This document shows positions 9,143 to 18,237 of a stretch of 64,000 nucleotides of DNA, piece by piece. The DNA is from Candidatus Pelagibacter communis (GTDB taxonomy: Bacteria > Pseudomonadota > Alphaproteobacteria > Pelagibacterales > Pelagibacteraceae): contig NZ_CVST01000034.1 in NCBI RefSeq assembly GCF_001180225.1, positions 62,001 to 126,000 of the forward strand. The letters run 5' to 3'. A model generated the notes under the pieces. It made no database searches. It saw only the letters and a program-made list of their open reading frames with translations, and was not told where the DNA came from. The position numbers and the translations under genes were made by a program. Each line of letters begins with the position of its first letter. Within the stretch, counting starts at the first letter, position 1.

Positions 9143-10474
9143 ATGAGCAAAATTGCAATTATTGGAGCAGGACCTTGTGGTCTATCAATGTTAAGAGCTT
9201 TCGAACACTTAGAAAATAAAGGTGAAGAAATTCCCGAAATAGTTTGTTTTGAAAAGCAAGAAGATTGGGGAGGTTTGTGGAACTATAATTGGAGAACAGG
9301 TAGCGACCAGTATGGAGACCCAGTTCATAATAGTATGTATAGATATTTATGGTCAAATGGCCCTAAAGAATGTTTAGAGTTTGCGGATTATTCTTTTGAT
9401 GAACATTTTGGACAACCAATTCCTTCTTTTCCGCCAAGAGAAGTTTTGCAAGATTATATTCTTGGAAGAGTAAGCAAAGGCAAAATTAAAAATAAAATAA
9501 AACTAAATACAAGAGTTACAAATGTAACTTTCAGCAATGAAAAATTTGAAATTACCTATCAAGACAAAGTTAAAGATGAAATTTCAAAAGATACATTTGA
9601 TTATTTAGTTGTTTCTACTGGTCATTTCTCAGTTCCTTTTATTCCTGAATATAAAGGAATGAATTCTTTTCCAGGAAGAATAATGCACTCACATGATTTT
9701 AGAGATGCTGAAGAATTTAGAGGAAAAGATGTGATTGTTTTAGGAAGTAGTTATTCAGCTGAAGATGTTGCTCTACAGTGTAATAAATACGGGGCTAAAA
9801 GTGTAACTATTGGATATCGAAATGCACCTATGGGATTTAAATGGCCTAAAGGTATGAAAGAAGTTCATTATCTAGATAGACTGGAAGGAAAAAAAGCAAT
9901 TTTTAAAGACGGTACTGAGCAAGATGCAGATGCAATAATCTTGTGCACAGGATACTTGCATCACTTTCCATTTTTAGATGAAAGCATAAAGTTAAAAACA
10001 CATAACAGATTATATCCGCCAAAATTATATAAAGGAGTTGTTTGGCAGGATAATCACAAACTTTTATATCTTGGTATGCAAGACCAATTCCATACTTTTA
10101 ATATGTTTGATTGCCAAGCTTGGTTTGCAAGAGATGTAATTATGGGAAAAATTAAAATGCCAAGTGCTGATGAAATCAATAAAGATATCAATAAATGGGT
10201 TGCTATGGAGGAAAAATTAGAAAACCCAGATCAAATGATTGATTTTCAAACTGAGTACACAAAAGAACTTCATTATATGTCTGATTATCCAAAAATAGAT
10301 TTTGAACTAATCAGAAAACATTTCAAAGAATGGGAACATCATAAAGTAGAGGATATCTTAACTTACAGAAACAAATCATTTTCATCACCTGTCACAGGTT
10401 CTGTTGCACCTATACACCATACCCCATGGGAAGCTGCAATGGACGACTCGATGAAGACTTTTTTAAATAAATAA
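9143..10474 (+). CDS. tmm: Trimethylamine monooxygenase (flavin-containing monooxygenase)
   Basis: A 443-residue bacterial FMO matching the Tmm group in length and sequence. It has the FAD site GAGPCG at residues 8-13, EDWGGLWNYNWRTG, the FMO identifying motif FPGRIMHSHDF, the NADPH-site VLGSSYSAED near residue 197, and the C-terminal MFDCQAWFARD. It oxidises trimethylamine to trimethylamine N-oxide with NADPH and O2 in the cytosol, and related methylated compounds such as dimethyl sulfide can be side substrates. A GGAG Shine-Dalgarno precedes the ATG. It lies near the TMAO transporter and Tdm genes but is transcribed alone, divergent from the sugar operon and convergent with gpsA. Confidence 0.93.
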   Translation: MSKIAIIGAGPCGLSMLRAFEHLENKGEEIPEIVCFEKQEDWGGLWNYNWRTGSDQYGDPVHNSMYRYLWSNGPKECLEFADYSFDEHFGQPIPSFPPREVLQDYILGRVSKGKIKNKIKLNTRVTNVTFSNEKFEITYQDKVKDEISKDTFDYLVVSTGHFSVPFIPEYKGMNSFPGRIMHSHDFRDAEEFRGKDVIVLGSSYSAEDVALQCNKYGAKSVTIGYRNAPMGFKWPKGMKEVHYLDRLEGKKAIFKDGTEQDADAIILCTGYLHHFPFLDESIKLKTHNRLYPPKLYKGVVWQDNHKLLYLGMQDQFHTFNMFDCQAWFARDVIMGKIKMPSADEINKDINKWVAMEEKLENPDQMIDFQTEYTKELHYMSDYPKIDFELIRKHFKEWEHHKVEDILTYRNKSFSSPVTGSVAPIHHTPWEAAMDDSMKTFLNK

Positions 10475-11437
10475 TTAATAGTTAACTTTTAATTTTTTAT
10501 TTTTTGTGATTGCACTTAAAAGTGCATGCATAAGTGGTATTTTATTTTTATTAATTTTTTTTAAGATGTAGTGTGCAATCTCTCTAGCCAGATCTGCGCC
10601 CTCAACTGTATCATTTTTCATAAATTTATTTTTTGCAATTTTAAAAGTATAGCCTTTTCCTAAGTATTCACCCATTTTACTGTTTCTTCCTCCAACTGCG
10701 CTAACATATAAATCGCCCACTCCAGCTAACCCATGAACTGTTTCTTGTTTGCCTCTAAAATATTTTATTAAATACTCCATTTCATCTAACGATTTTCTAA
10801 ATAAAGCTGAAGCAGTATTTTCACCTTCACCTGATCCAATAATCATTGAATATATATTTTTAATTGCAGATGAAAATTCAACACCTTTTACATCACTTGA
10901 ATATTCTGTTTTGTAATATTTAGTTGAGATTAATTTTCCTATATTTTTTGCAATATTAATATTCTTATTTGCTATCACAGTGTAAGTTTTTATTTTTTTT
11001 GCCAACTCTTTTGCAAGACAAGGTCCTTTTAGAACTGAAATATTTAAATTTTGAGTACCTTTGCTTAGTTGTTCTGACATAGTAATAATTTTTTTATTAT
11101 TTCGATCATATTTAAGACCTTTGGTCAAAACGAGAATAGAAACTTTTCTCTTTATATTTTTTAAATGCTGTCTAACCATTTCAATTCCAATAGAACTTAC
11201 TCCAACAACAACTAAGTCCCATTTTTCATTAAGTAAGTCTGATGAAAATTTTTTGACAGAAACTCTTTTAGATAACTTAAGTTTTAATGCTGGATGAAAT
11301 TTGTTTTTTGTTATTAATTTATTTAATAGATCTTTGTTGTAAGGCTCGGTTAAAGTTACTTTATGATTATTATCAGCAAGGGGAAAAGTGAATGCAGCAC
11401 CCATTGCACCCGCTCCTATTATTAAAACTTTTTTCAT
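10475..11437 (-). CDS. gpsA: Glycerol-3-phosphate dehydrogenase [NAD(P)+], GpsA type
   Basis: A 320-residue GpsA-family protein: Rossmann start IIGAGAMGAAF, catalytic-region Lys in FSSAIKNIYSM, GLAGVGDLYVSAVGGRNSKMGEYLG, and VEGADLA near the C-terminus. It interconverts glycerol 3-phosphate and dihydroxyacetone phosphate. It follows glycerol kinase by 8 bp on the same strand, so here it most likely serves glycerol use rather than (or as well as) phospholipid synthesis. It abuts the tmm stop convergently. Whether a second, housekeeping gpsA exists cannot be seen from this window. Confidence 0.9.
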   Translation of the reverse strand: MKKVLIIGAGAMGAAFTFPLADNNHKVTLTEPYNKDLLNKLITKNKFHPALKLKLSKRVSVKKFSSDLLNEKWDLVVVGVSSIGIEMVRQHLKNIKRKVSILVLTKGLKYDRNNKKIITMSEQLSKGTQNLNISVLKGPCLAKELAKKIKTYTVIANKNINIAKNIGKLISTKYYKTEYSSDVKGVEFSSAIKNIYSMIIGSGEGENTASALFRKSLDEMEYLIKYFRGKQETVHGLAGVGDLYVSAVGGRNSKMGEYLGKGYTFKIAKNKFMKNDTVEGADLAREIAHYILKKINKNKIPLMHALLSAITKNKKLKVNY

Positions 11438-11445
11438 ACGACTAG

Positions 11446-12924
11446 TTACGCTAAAGTTTTTTTAATTGCTAGTTTCCATCCTGCTAAAAGTTCGTTTCTC
11501 AATGTTTTTTTAATATTTGGTGAGAAAACACGATCTTTTTTCCACATATTTTTGATTTGATTTAAAGATTTATATTCTCCTATTTGAAGCCCAGCTAATA
11601 AAGCTACACCCAAAGCAGTTGTCTCTAATATTTTTGGTCTGATTACTTTTAAATTAATAATATCAGCTAAAAATTGTGTGAACCAATTGTTGGCAACCAT
11701 TCCACCATCTACCTTAACTATACTTGGTTTCAAACCATCCTTATTCATTGAATCAAACAAATCAAAACTTTGATATCCAACAGATTCTACCGTCGCTCTC
11801 ACTATACTTTTCCAATCACTGTCTCTTGTTAGTCCTGTGATAACTCCTCTTACATCTGGTCTCCAATAAGGCGCCCCCATTCCGCTAAAAGCTGGTACAA
11901 CAAAAACACCATCATTAATTTTAGAGGATTTTGAAATCTTTTCAGTTTCGGGTGCTTTTTTAATCAATTTTACTTTATCTCTCAGCCATTGTAATCCTGC
12001 CCCCGCTATAAAAATTGAACCTTCCAAGGCGTAAGTATTTTTATTATTTAATCGATAGCAAATAGTAGTCAGTAATTTATTTTTTGAATTAATTTTTTTT
12101 GGACCAGTATTCATAATAACAAACGCACCAGTACCATATGTGCTTTTTATAGACCCTTTTTCAAAACAAGTTTGTCCAAATGCTGCAGCCTGCTGATCAC
12201 CAAGAACTGCAGAAATTGAAATTTCAACTCCTGTAATTTTTTTATCTGTTTTTCCAAAATTATCTGCTGAGTTCTTTACCTCTGGTAAAATTTTTTTTGG
12301 AATATTTAGTTTTTTTAAAATTTCTTTGTCCCATTTATTGTTATTAATATTATACAGCATTGTTCGGCTTGCATTAGATGCTTCAGTTAAATGCTGCTTA
12401 CCTTTTGTTAATTTCCAAATTAAAAATGTATCTACAGTCCCAAACAATAAATCATTTGAACTAAGAAGTTTTTTGGAAATTTTAACATTGTCTAAAATCC
12501 ATTTAATTTTTGTAGCTGAAAAATATGGATCTATAAATAATCCGGTTTTATTTCTAAATAGATTTTCATAATTTTTTTTCTTAAGTAATTTACAGTAATC
12601 TTGGGTTCTTCTATCTTGCCATACAATTGCATTATAAATTGGCTTTCCTGTTTTTTTATTCCATAGAATTGTTGTTTCCCTTTGATTTGTAATTCCAATT
12701 GTAAGTATGTGACCTTTTAATTTTTTGGCTTTATTTATTACTTGTTTTAAAGCTTTAAGTGTTGTGGACCAGATCTCATTTGGATTATGTTCTACCCAAC
12801 CATTTTTTGGAAAATATTGTTTAAACTCATATTGTGAAACAAAAACAATATTACCTTTTGTGTCAAATAAAATTACTCTTGAAGATGTTGTTCCTTGATC
12901 AATAGAAATAATAAATTTTTTCAA
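11446..12924 (-). CDS. glpK: Glycerol kinase
   Basis: A 492-residue FGGY kinase of normal length. It shows the N-terminal SIDQGTTSSRVILFD, ITNQRETTILWNKKTG, IVWQDRRT, the GDQQAAAFGQ ATP-site block, and MGAPYWRPDVRGVITGLTRD. It phosphorylates glycerol to sn-glycerol 3-phosphate in the cytosol. The start codon is TTG at 12924, four bases after the TAG of the fused ABC permease gene, which suggests translational coupling to the TMAO-type transporter operon. gpsA follows. The pair would take glycerol to dihydroxyacetone phosphate. The TTG start is unusual compared with the ATG starts nearby. Confidence 0.94.
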   Translation of the reverse strand: MKKFIISIDQGTTSSRVILFDTKGNIVFVSQYEFKQYFPKNGWVEHNPNEIWSTTLKALKQVINKAKKLKGHILTIGITNQRETTILWNKKTGKPIYNAIVWQDRRTQDYCKLLKKKNYENLFRNKTGLFIDPYFSATKIKWILDNVKISKKLLSSNDLLFGTVDTFLIWKLTKGKQHLTEASNASRTMLYNINNNKWDKEILKKLNIPKKILPEVKNSADNFGKTDKKITGVEISISAVLGDQQAAAFGQTCFEKGSIKSTYGTGAFVIMNTGPKKINSKNKLLTTICYRLNNKNTYALEGSIFIAGAGLQWLRDKVKLIKKAPETEKISKSSKINDGVFVVPAFSGMGAPYWRPDVRGVITGLTRDSDWKSIVRATVESVGYQSFDLFDSMNKDGLKPSIVKVDGGMVANNWFTQFLADIINLKVIRPKILETTALGVALLAGLQIGEYKSLNQIKNMWKKDRVFSPNIKKTLRNELLAGWKLAIKKTLA

Positions 12925-12928
12925 TGGA

Positions 12929-15082
12929 CTAAGCTATGCCTAAGTGTTTTTTTCTTTTCTCAACCCAAGTTCTGATTAAATTATCAAAAATCAATCCTAT
13001 GAAAGCAACACAGATACCTAGAGTTAATCCTATTCCAGCTCCATTTTTATCTGACAATGCCTTTAAAATGTACTGGCCTAGATCTTCTGTTCCAATAAAG
13101 GCTCCAATAATGACCATAAATAAAGCAAATACTATTGTTTGATTTATCCCAAGCATCATATGGGGGAAAGCCAAAGGAAATTCAATCTTAGTTAATCTTT
13201 GAAATTTATTTACACCAGACATTGTTGCAGCTTCATGTAAACCAGCAGGTACACTTCTTAAACCTTCAATAGTATATCTAGTTGCTGGAATTGTTGCATA
13301 AACAATTACTGCAATCAAAACTGAAGTATCTGTAATTCCAAATAACATCATTACTGGAATTAAGTATACAAACGATGGGAATGTTTGAAAAATATCACAA
13401 ACTCCTAACATAAATGCTGCAGACTTTTTATTTTGGAAACATAAAGTTCCAACTGTAAAACCTATTAAACAAGAAACAACTACGCCAAAAGTTGCCATGT
13501 ACAATGTAACCAATGCTCTATCCCACCATGGACTTAATGCTATAAATAAAGTTAAAGCAGCAACAACTAATGCTGATCTAATTCCTCCAATTAGATAACC
13601 AGCTCCTACAGCTAATACTAAAGTGGCAACAGCTGGCATTCTTAGATACAGAGCTCTCATTGGTTGAAGCACTTCTGTAATTAACCATGTATTAAATGCT
13701 TTTATATAAACAAAAAATGTATCAAAAATCCAATCAACACCCTTGTTCCAAAAATCAGCTGTTGAAAATCCTTTGTTGTGTGGAACTTCAAATAAATAAT
13801 TAAAAGTATCTTTAAAAATAAATGTTCCAATATAAGCAAGAATAGCTCCAACAATTATTGATCCACCAAAAAATATAATATTTTTATTTCTTTGGAAAAA
13901 AGTAAGATTGCCGAAATAATCTTGTTGTTGATTTGCCCACGCTAATGACATTTTATCTAATAGAATTGCAATCAAACTAATACATAAACCTGCTTCAAGA
14001 GCTAACCCGATGTTAAGTTGGTTTAAAGCAAGCAATAGATTAAATCCTAATCCTTTAGCACCAATAAACGCAGAGATCACTGCCATAGAAAAACAAACCA
14101 TAATTACTTGGTTAACTCCTATTAAGATATCTCTTCTTGCGGTTGGAATAAGTACTTTAGTCATTAACTGCCAGTTTGTGCATCCACTCATTCTTCCTGC
14201 TTCGATGACCTCTGGAGGAACTGCTCGTAGTCCAAGAACAGTTAATAAAATCATCGGTGGAACTGCAACTACCATTGTAATTATTACAGCTGCATGATCT
14301 CCAACACCAAATAACACAAGCGCAGGAACTAATACTGCATATTGAGGCATAGTTTGCATCACTAAAAGAATTGGATACAAAGCATTTTCAACTCTTTTAC
14401 TTTTGTAAGCAGCAATACCTAAACTAATACCGAATACAAATGACAGAGGTACAGCCACTAATATAAAAGAAAGTGTTTGCATTGAAGGTTTCCACTGACC
14501 AAAGATTGAAATATAAACCATTGTTAAACCTGCAAATAAAGCAAGTCCTATACCACTTAATTTATATGCAAGTATTGTTGCACCAGCTGCAACGATAGTC
14601 CAAGGTAAGCCTGGTAATTCTAACCAAGGATAAGCATCAATAAAATCCCAGCTAGTGAATGCAACTATAGTTTCTAACCCTCCAAGCAAAATTTCTCTAA
14701 TTAACTCAATCAAAAACGTCATAAAAGATGTTAAATTTCTACTAATCTCTAATAACAGTGGTCTCGTTTTAAACTCTTGAGTATCTTCATTCCAAAACTC
14801 CATTGGCATCCACTCGTTCATTAAGAAAAATAAAGAGTCGTTTATCCAGATAGGCAACCAACCAAGTAAAGGAGGCAATCTCCAAAATACATCGAAAGCA
14901 TAATATCGGACTTCTTTACCTAGAAAAAAATAAACACTTTGGTTAGGATCTTTTACAAATTCCGCTTGGCCTCTTATAAATTTGTAAGTTTCAGGAACAT
15001 CGATTGCAAAACATAAAGCAAAAAATACAACCAGCAAAAATATCCATTGAAACAACTTTGGGTATTTTTTTAAATATTCCAT
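12929..15082 (-). CDS. TMAO/betaine-type ABC transporter permease, two fused permease domains
   Basis: A 717-residue inner-membrane protein with two tandem ProW-like permease domains, roughly residues 160-380 and 490-715. Each carries an EAA-type loop (EAGRMSGCTNWQLMTKVLIP and EAATMSGVNKFQRLTKIEFP). ProW is normally one domain that dimerises, so this gene encodes both halves as one chain. The first ~130 residues form an N-terminal region with additional hydrophobic segments. It lies 3 bp after the ATPase gene and 4 bp before glpK. Context with the binding protein divergent from Tdm points to TMAO import; glycine betaine or choline are alternatives. Confidence 0.85.
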   Translation of the reverse strand: MEYLKKYPKLFQWIFLLVVFFALCFAIDVPETYKFIRGQAEFVKDPNQSVYFFLGKEVRYYAFDVFWRLPPLLGWLPIWINDSLFFLMNEWMPMEFWNEDTQEFKTRPLLLEISRNLTSFMTFLIELIREILLGGLETIVAFTSWDFIDAYPWLELPGLPWTIVAAGATILAYKLSGIGLALFAGLTMVYISIFGQWKPSMQTLSFILVAVPLSFVFGISLGIAAYKSKRVENALYPILLVMQTMPQYAVLVPALVLFGVGDHAAVIITMVVAVPPMILLTVLGLRAVPPEVIEAGRMSGCTNWQLMTKVLIPTARRDILIGVNQVIMVCFSMAVISAFIGAKGLGFNLLLALNQLNIGLALEAGLCISLIAILLDKMSLAWANQQQDYFGNLTFFQRNKNIIFFGGSIIVGAILAYIGTFIFKDTFNYLFEVPHNKGFSTADFWNKGVDWIFDTFFVYIKAFNTWLITEVLQPMRALYLRMPAVATLVLAVGAGYLIGGIRSALVVAALTLFIALSPWWDRALVTLYMATFGVVVSCLIGFTVGTLCFQNKKSAAFMLGVCDIFQTFPSFVYLIPVMMLFGITDTSVLIAVIVYATIPATRYTIEGLRSVPAGLHEAATMSGVNKFQRLTKIEFPLAFPHMMLGINQTIVFALFMVIIGAFIGTEDLGQYILKALSDKNGAGIGLTLGICVAFIGLIFDNLIRTWVEKRKKHLGIA

Positions 15083-15085
15083 GGT

Positions 15086-16117
15086 CTAGCTACTATTTTT
15101 TCTTCCTCCAAAAACTGTATCAATGATTGTTGAAGGTTTTATTGAACCAATAATATTGTTATTGGAGTCTACCACTCCTACAATTTTTTCTTGGGTAAGA
15201 ATTTTTTCTGCAACATTTTCAATAATGTCATCTTTTGAAACTTTTACATCTCCTAGATTATCTTTATTTGAACTATCCATTACATCTTCAATGACTAAAA
15301 CTTTTTCTCTCGGAACTTCTTCAGTAAATTTTCTTACATATTCTGTAGCTGGATTTAAAACAATATTAGCAGGTGTATCTAACTGTTCTATAATACCATC
15401 TTTCATGATCGCAATTCGATCTGCTAATTTTAACGCTTCATCAAAATCATGGGTAATAAACATAATTGTTTTTTGTAGTTTTTCTTGCAGTCTTAAAAAC
15501 TCATCTTGCATTTCTTTTCTTATTAATGGATCTAATGCTGAAAATGGTTCATCTAAGAACCAAATATCGGGTTCCACTGCTAAAGATCGAGCAATCCCAA
15601 CTCTTTGTTGTTGACCTCCTGAAAGTTCTCTTGGAAAATAATTTTCTCTTCCATCAAGTCCAACTAGTTTCACCATTTCCATTGCTCTACTAATACTGTC
15701 TTCAGTCTTAATACCCTTTATCTGAAGTGGGAAAGCAATATTTTCTACAACTGTTTTATGAGGTAACAAGGCAAAGCTTTGAAAAACCATTCCCATTTTA
15801 TTTCTTCTAAGCTCAATTAATTCTTTATTGTTTAAGTGAAGTAAGTCTTGGCCTTCTATAAAAATTTTTCCTCCAGTTGCATCTGTTAATCTTGAAATAC
15901 ATCTTAGTAATGTTGATTTACCTGAACCAGATAAACCCATTACTACAAGCATTTCTCCTTTTGCAACTTCAAACGAAGCGTTGTTAACTCCAACTATGCA
16001 ACCGTTTTCTTGAAATGTTTTTGCATCTACATTACCGTTAGACTCTTCAAGCATTTTTTTGGCATTCTCACCAAATATTTTATAAACTGACTCACACTTA
16101 ATAACGGTCTCAGACAT
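15086..16117 (-). CDS. TMAO/betaine-type ABC transporter ATP-binding protein
   Basis: A ProV/OpuAA-like ATPase of 343 residues from the ATG at 16117; a TTG twelve bases further upstream is less likely. It has Walker A GLSGSGKST, signature LSGGQQQRVGIAR, Walker B FLDEPFSALDP and the switch THDFDEALK. A C-terminal extension from about residue 275 resembles a degenerate CBS module, as in osmolyte-sensing ProV proteins. The region before Walker A holds the family-typical insertion ending VGVNNASFEV. It is the energising subunit for the fused permease just downstream. Confidence 0.88.
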   Translation of the reverse strand: MSETVIKCESVYKIFGENAKKMLEESNGNVDAKTFQENGCIVGVNNASFEVAKGEMLVVMGLSGSGKSTLLRCISRLTDATGGKIFIEGQDLLHLNNKELIELRRNKMGMVFQSFALLPHKTVVENIAFPLQIKGIKTEDSISRAMEMVKLVGLDGRENYFPRELSGGQQQRVGIARSLAVEPDIWFLDEPFSALDPLIRKEMQDEFLRLQEKLQKTIMFITHDFDEALKLADRIAIMKDGIIEQLDTPANIVLNPATEYVRKFTEEVPREKVLVIEDVMDSSNKDNLGDVKVSKDDIIENVAEKILTQEKIVGVVDSNNNIIGSIKPSTIIDTVFGGRKNSS

Positions 16118-16182
16118 AAATCTTTTCAAAGTTATATGAAATTTAATAAAATTTAAATGTTAATTATTGTAACCTTTCATCA

Positions 16183-16734
16183 TTAAAAATTCTTAATATA
16201 GTAAACTCTTGTATCAATACCTGTGCTTAAAAAACTTAAGGCTTCTCCACTGACAGTGATACTTTCATCAATTCCTACATTGTTTCCACTTACGGTAAAA
16301 CCTGCATAACACTTACCTTTTTCTTGATCCCACTTAACAAATGTTTCATCAATTTTATTTCCATTTTTTGTGTAAATCTCATGTGCTCTAAAATTTAAAA
16401 AATTAGCTCCCATAATTGCACGTTGTGGAATTAATTTTGTAGCTTTACATACTTGCTCATATACTTCATCAGTTAATCTATAATGATCAGTTCCATCGAA
16501 GGAGACTAATATTCCTGAAGGTAATTTAGATATCAACTCACTTAATTTTCTCTCTTCAGCAATTCTTTGCTCTTCCAATTTCATTTTTTCTACAAGCTCG
16601 TCTCCCTCTCCAAATATTCCATTTAAAACAGCAAAAAAAGCTATCACTATCGCTGTAACAATAACTAAACCAATAAATTGCTTTGTTGAGTTTGAATTGT
16701 CTTCAGTTTTATTTAAACTATTTTCTTTTGACAT
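16183..16734 (-). CDS. Membrane-anchored protein of unknown function in the TMAO transporter operon
   Basis: A 183-residue protein not recognised as a known family. The ATG at 16734 is chosen because it overlaps the stop of the MORN gene (TAATG); an in-frame start upstream would add a basic 19-residue stretch inside that gene. A polar N-terminus is followed by one hydrophobic segment (about residues 21-42), a charged helical stretch (KMKLEEQRIAEERK), and a ~110-residue soluble domain, probably periplasmic, with two Cys (in QVCKAT and KCYAGF). It lies between the binding protein and ATPase of the transporter. Function unknown. Confidence 0.75.
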   Translation of the reverse strand: MSKENSLNKTEDNSNSTKQFIGLVIVTAIVIAFFAVLNGIFGEGDELVEKMKLEEQRIAEERKLSELISKLPSGILVSFDGTDHYRLTDEVYEQVCKATKLIPQRAIMGANFLNFRAHEIYTKNGNKIDETFVKWDQEKGKCYAGFTVSGNNVGIDESITVSGEALSFLSTGIDTRVYYIKNF

Positions 16735-17111
16735 TACTCTTGTAACTTTCCGTTTACCCAAGTGCCTGATTTTTGTTTTCCGTCTGCCCAAGTAAATGTT
16801 CCTTGTCCATTCATAAAACCTTTAGACCATTCACCGTCATAAGTAGATCCATCTGGAAAAATCAAAATTCCTTTTCCACTCCACTCACTATTTTTAAATT
16901 CACCTTTGTAAATATATCCATTAGGCCATGTCTCAACCCCTTGACCTTCTTTTTTTGTTGCAACCCATTCACCTTCATAAGTTGTCTTATCTGTATAAAT
17001 CCATTTACCAAAACCATTTTCACAGTTTCCTTCTTTGCATCCTGTACTTCGAGCAAATGCAGCTGAGTTAATTAAAGAAATTAAAAATATGAAAATTAGA
17101 AATTTTTTCAT
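16734..17111 (-). CDS. Secreted MORN-repeat protein
   Basis: A 125-residue protein with a clear signal peptide (MKKFLIFIFLISLINSAAFA) and then three to four MORN repeats, seen as YEGEWVATKKEGQG, YKGEFKNSEWSGKG, YDGEWSKGFMNGQG and a last SGTWVNGK. MORN repeats form elongated beta-hairpin arrays, often at membranes. A Cys pair just after the leader (GCKEGNC) could form a disulfide. It follows the terminator hairpin behind the binding-protein gene and overlaps the next gene by one base (TAATG), so the two are probably made together. Its role in the transporter run is unknown. Confidence 0.82.
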   Translation of the reverse strand: MKKFLIFIFLISLINSAAFARSTGCKEGNCENGFGKWIYTDKTTYEGEWVATKKEGQGVETWPNGYIYKGEFKNSEWSGKGILIFPDGSTYDGEWSKGFMNGQGTFTWADGKQKSGTWVNGKLQE

Positions 17112-17136
17112 TTTGTCACTTTACACAAATTAGAAT

Positions 17137-17167
17137 AAAAAAAAATCCCCCCCAAACAAGTTGGGGG
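17137..17167 (-). terminator. Rho-independent terminator behind the TMAO-type binding-protein gene
   Basis: On the minus strand, CCCCCAA / TTGGGGG forms a stem with a 5-nt loop, directly followed by a run of T's (nine A's on the plus strand at 17137-17145). It is 27 bases beyond the tmoX stop, ahead of the MORN gene, and should cut most transcripts after tmoX. Confidence 0.88.
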
Positions 17168-17193
17168 AGATTTTAATTTTTTAACTTTTACCC

Positions 17194-18138
17194 TTATTTA
17201 GTAAAAGGTTTCCAAACTGACTCGTTATCAGCTAACCATTTTTTAGCTGCATCTTCGTGAGTCATTTTATCAACATCAACTAAAGCTGCCATCGCACCAA
17301 TGTGACTTGTTGAGAATGACATCTTTTTAAATGCTGCTGCTGCATCTGGGTGAGTTTTTGGGAAATCCTCATGAACAGCTTTTTTCAAGTATCCATCAGG
17401 AGAACCACATTTACCATCACCACCATCTTCTGGTCTGCAACCCGCTGTATATGGAGGGAAGTCAATAAATGTAAAACCAGCACCATCTGTAAAGTTTGGT
17501 GTCCAGTTGAAGATTATAGTTCCTCTTCCTTCTTTTTCAGCAGCTGCTAATTCAGCCCAAAGTGCATCTGCACCTCCAGCAAATTTAACCCACCAAAGAT
17601 CACCTAAACCTAAAGCTTCAATTCTTTGCGGAATTAAATCACCATGCCAACTTTGAGGTCCTTCCAACATTCTTCCTTTTCCATCCGGAGAGTCAGGTGT
17701 TGTAAAGTTTTTAGCACAGTCTGGATTTTTTAAAGCTGTCCAATCTGGTAGACCTGGGCACAAACCTTTTTCAACAACCCAGTTTGGGTAACCCATATCT
17801 TCAAGAGTTCTTGCCTCATGATCACCCCAGTCAAGTAAACCACCTTTATCTAGAGCAGTAGTAAATGACTTACCGAACGCAGACTCCCATACTTCGTGAG
17901 AAATAGTTACGTCACCAATTCTGATTGATTCATAAACTGCTTGTGAGTCAGCGTTTACATATTTTACATTGTTACCCATACTTTCAAAAATTCCACCTAT
18001 AACGTAAGCCATTACAATTTGAGATGACCAGTTATGAGTTGGGATTACGATGGGCTTCTTGCTATCAGCGTTTGAAATTCCTGCAAAACTTACAACAGAA
18101 ATAACTAGAGCAGATAGTAATGAAATAATTTTTTTCAT
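17194..18138 (-). CDS. tmoX: TMAO/betaine-type ABC transporter substrate-binding protein
   Basis: A 314-residue periplasmic OpuAC-family binding protein with a signal peptide ending near ISNA (residue ~24). The mature protein is rich in Trp and Tyr (THNWSSQ, HEVWESAFG, PQSWHGD, FNWTPNF), as expected for the aromatic cage that binds a trimethylammonium or N-oxide head group. Four Cys (CPGL, DCAK, GCRP, KCGS) may form disulfides. It is divergent from the TMAO demethylase gene, which supports the TMAO assignment over choline or glycine betaine. A strong AGGGGGA Shine-Dalgarno precedes the ATG, and a terminator follows, consistent with very high expression. Confidence 0.85.
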   Translation of the reverse strand: MKKIISLLSALVISVVSFAGISNADSKKPIVIPTHNWSSQIVMAYVIGGIFESMGNNVKYVNADSQAVYESIRIGDVTISHEVWESAFGKSFTTALDKGGLLDWGDHEARTLEDMGYPNWVVEKGLCPGLPDWTALKNPDCAKNFTTPDSPDGKGRMLEGPQSWHGDLIPQRIEALGLGDLWWVKFAGGADALWAELAAAEKEGRGTIIFNWTPNFTDGAGFTFIDFPPYTAGCRPEDGGDGKCGSPDGYLKKAVHEDFPKTHPDAAAAFKKMSFSTSHIGAMAALVDVDKMTHEDAAKKWLADNESVWKPFTK

Positions 18139-18237
18139 TTTTTCCCCCTGTTGTTAAAATTATAATCAAGACTATGTATATATTTATTACTGTAGTCAAC
18201 TGATTTTGAATGTAATAAAGTCTCACCAAAAACTTAT
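18139..18237. promoter_or_regulatory. Divergent control region between tmoX and tdm
   Basis: A 99-bp gap that must carry the promoters of both divergent genes. It holds a short inverted repeat GACTA (18170-18174) / TAGTC (18193-18197) around an AT-rich centre, possibly an operator. The tdm ATG at 18238 has no evident Shine-Dalgarno. The exact promoters were not resolved. Confidence 0.35.

Noticed and set aside
14010-14297. 95-residue plus-strand open frame inside the fused permease gene
   Set aside because: It lies opposite a long, well-supported gene and resembles no family; it is an antisense shadow.
15123-15614. 163-residue plus-strand open frame opposite the TMAO-type ATPase gene
   Set aside because: Low-complexity Ser/Phe-rich translation opposite clear ATPase motifs; no Shine-Dalgarno.
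16773-17066. 97-residue plus-strand open frame opposite the MORN gene
   Set aside because: Antisense to MORN repeats, Cys/Phe-rich and repeat-derived; no independent support.
17137-17167. The C7/G5 hairpin as a riboswitch or operator for the MORN gene
   Set aside because: A perfect GC stem followed by a T run in the transcribed direction is a standard terminator.
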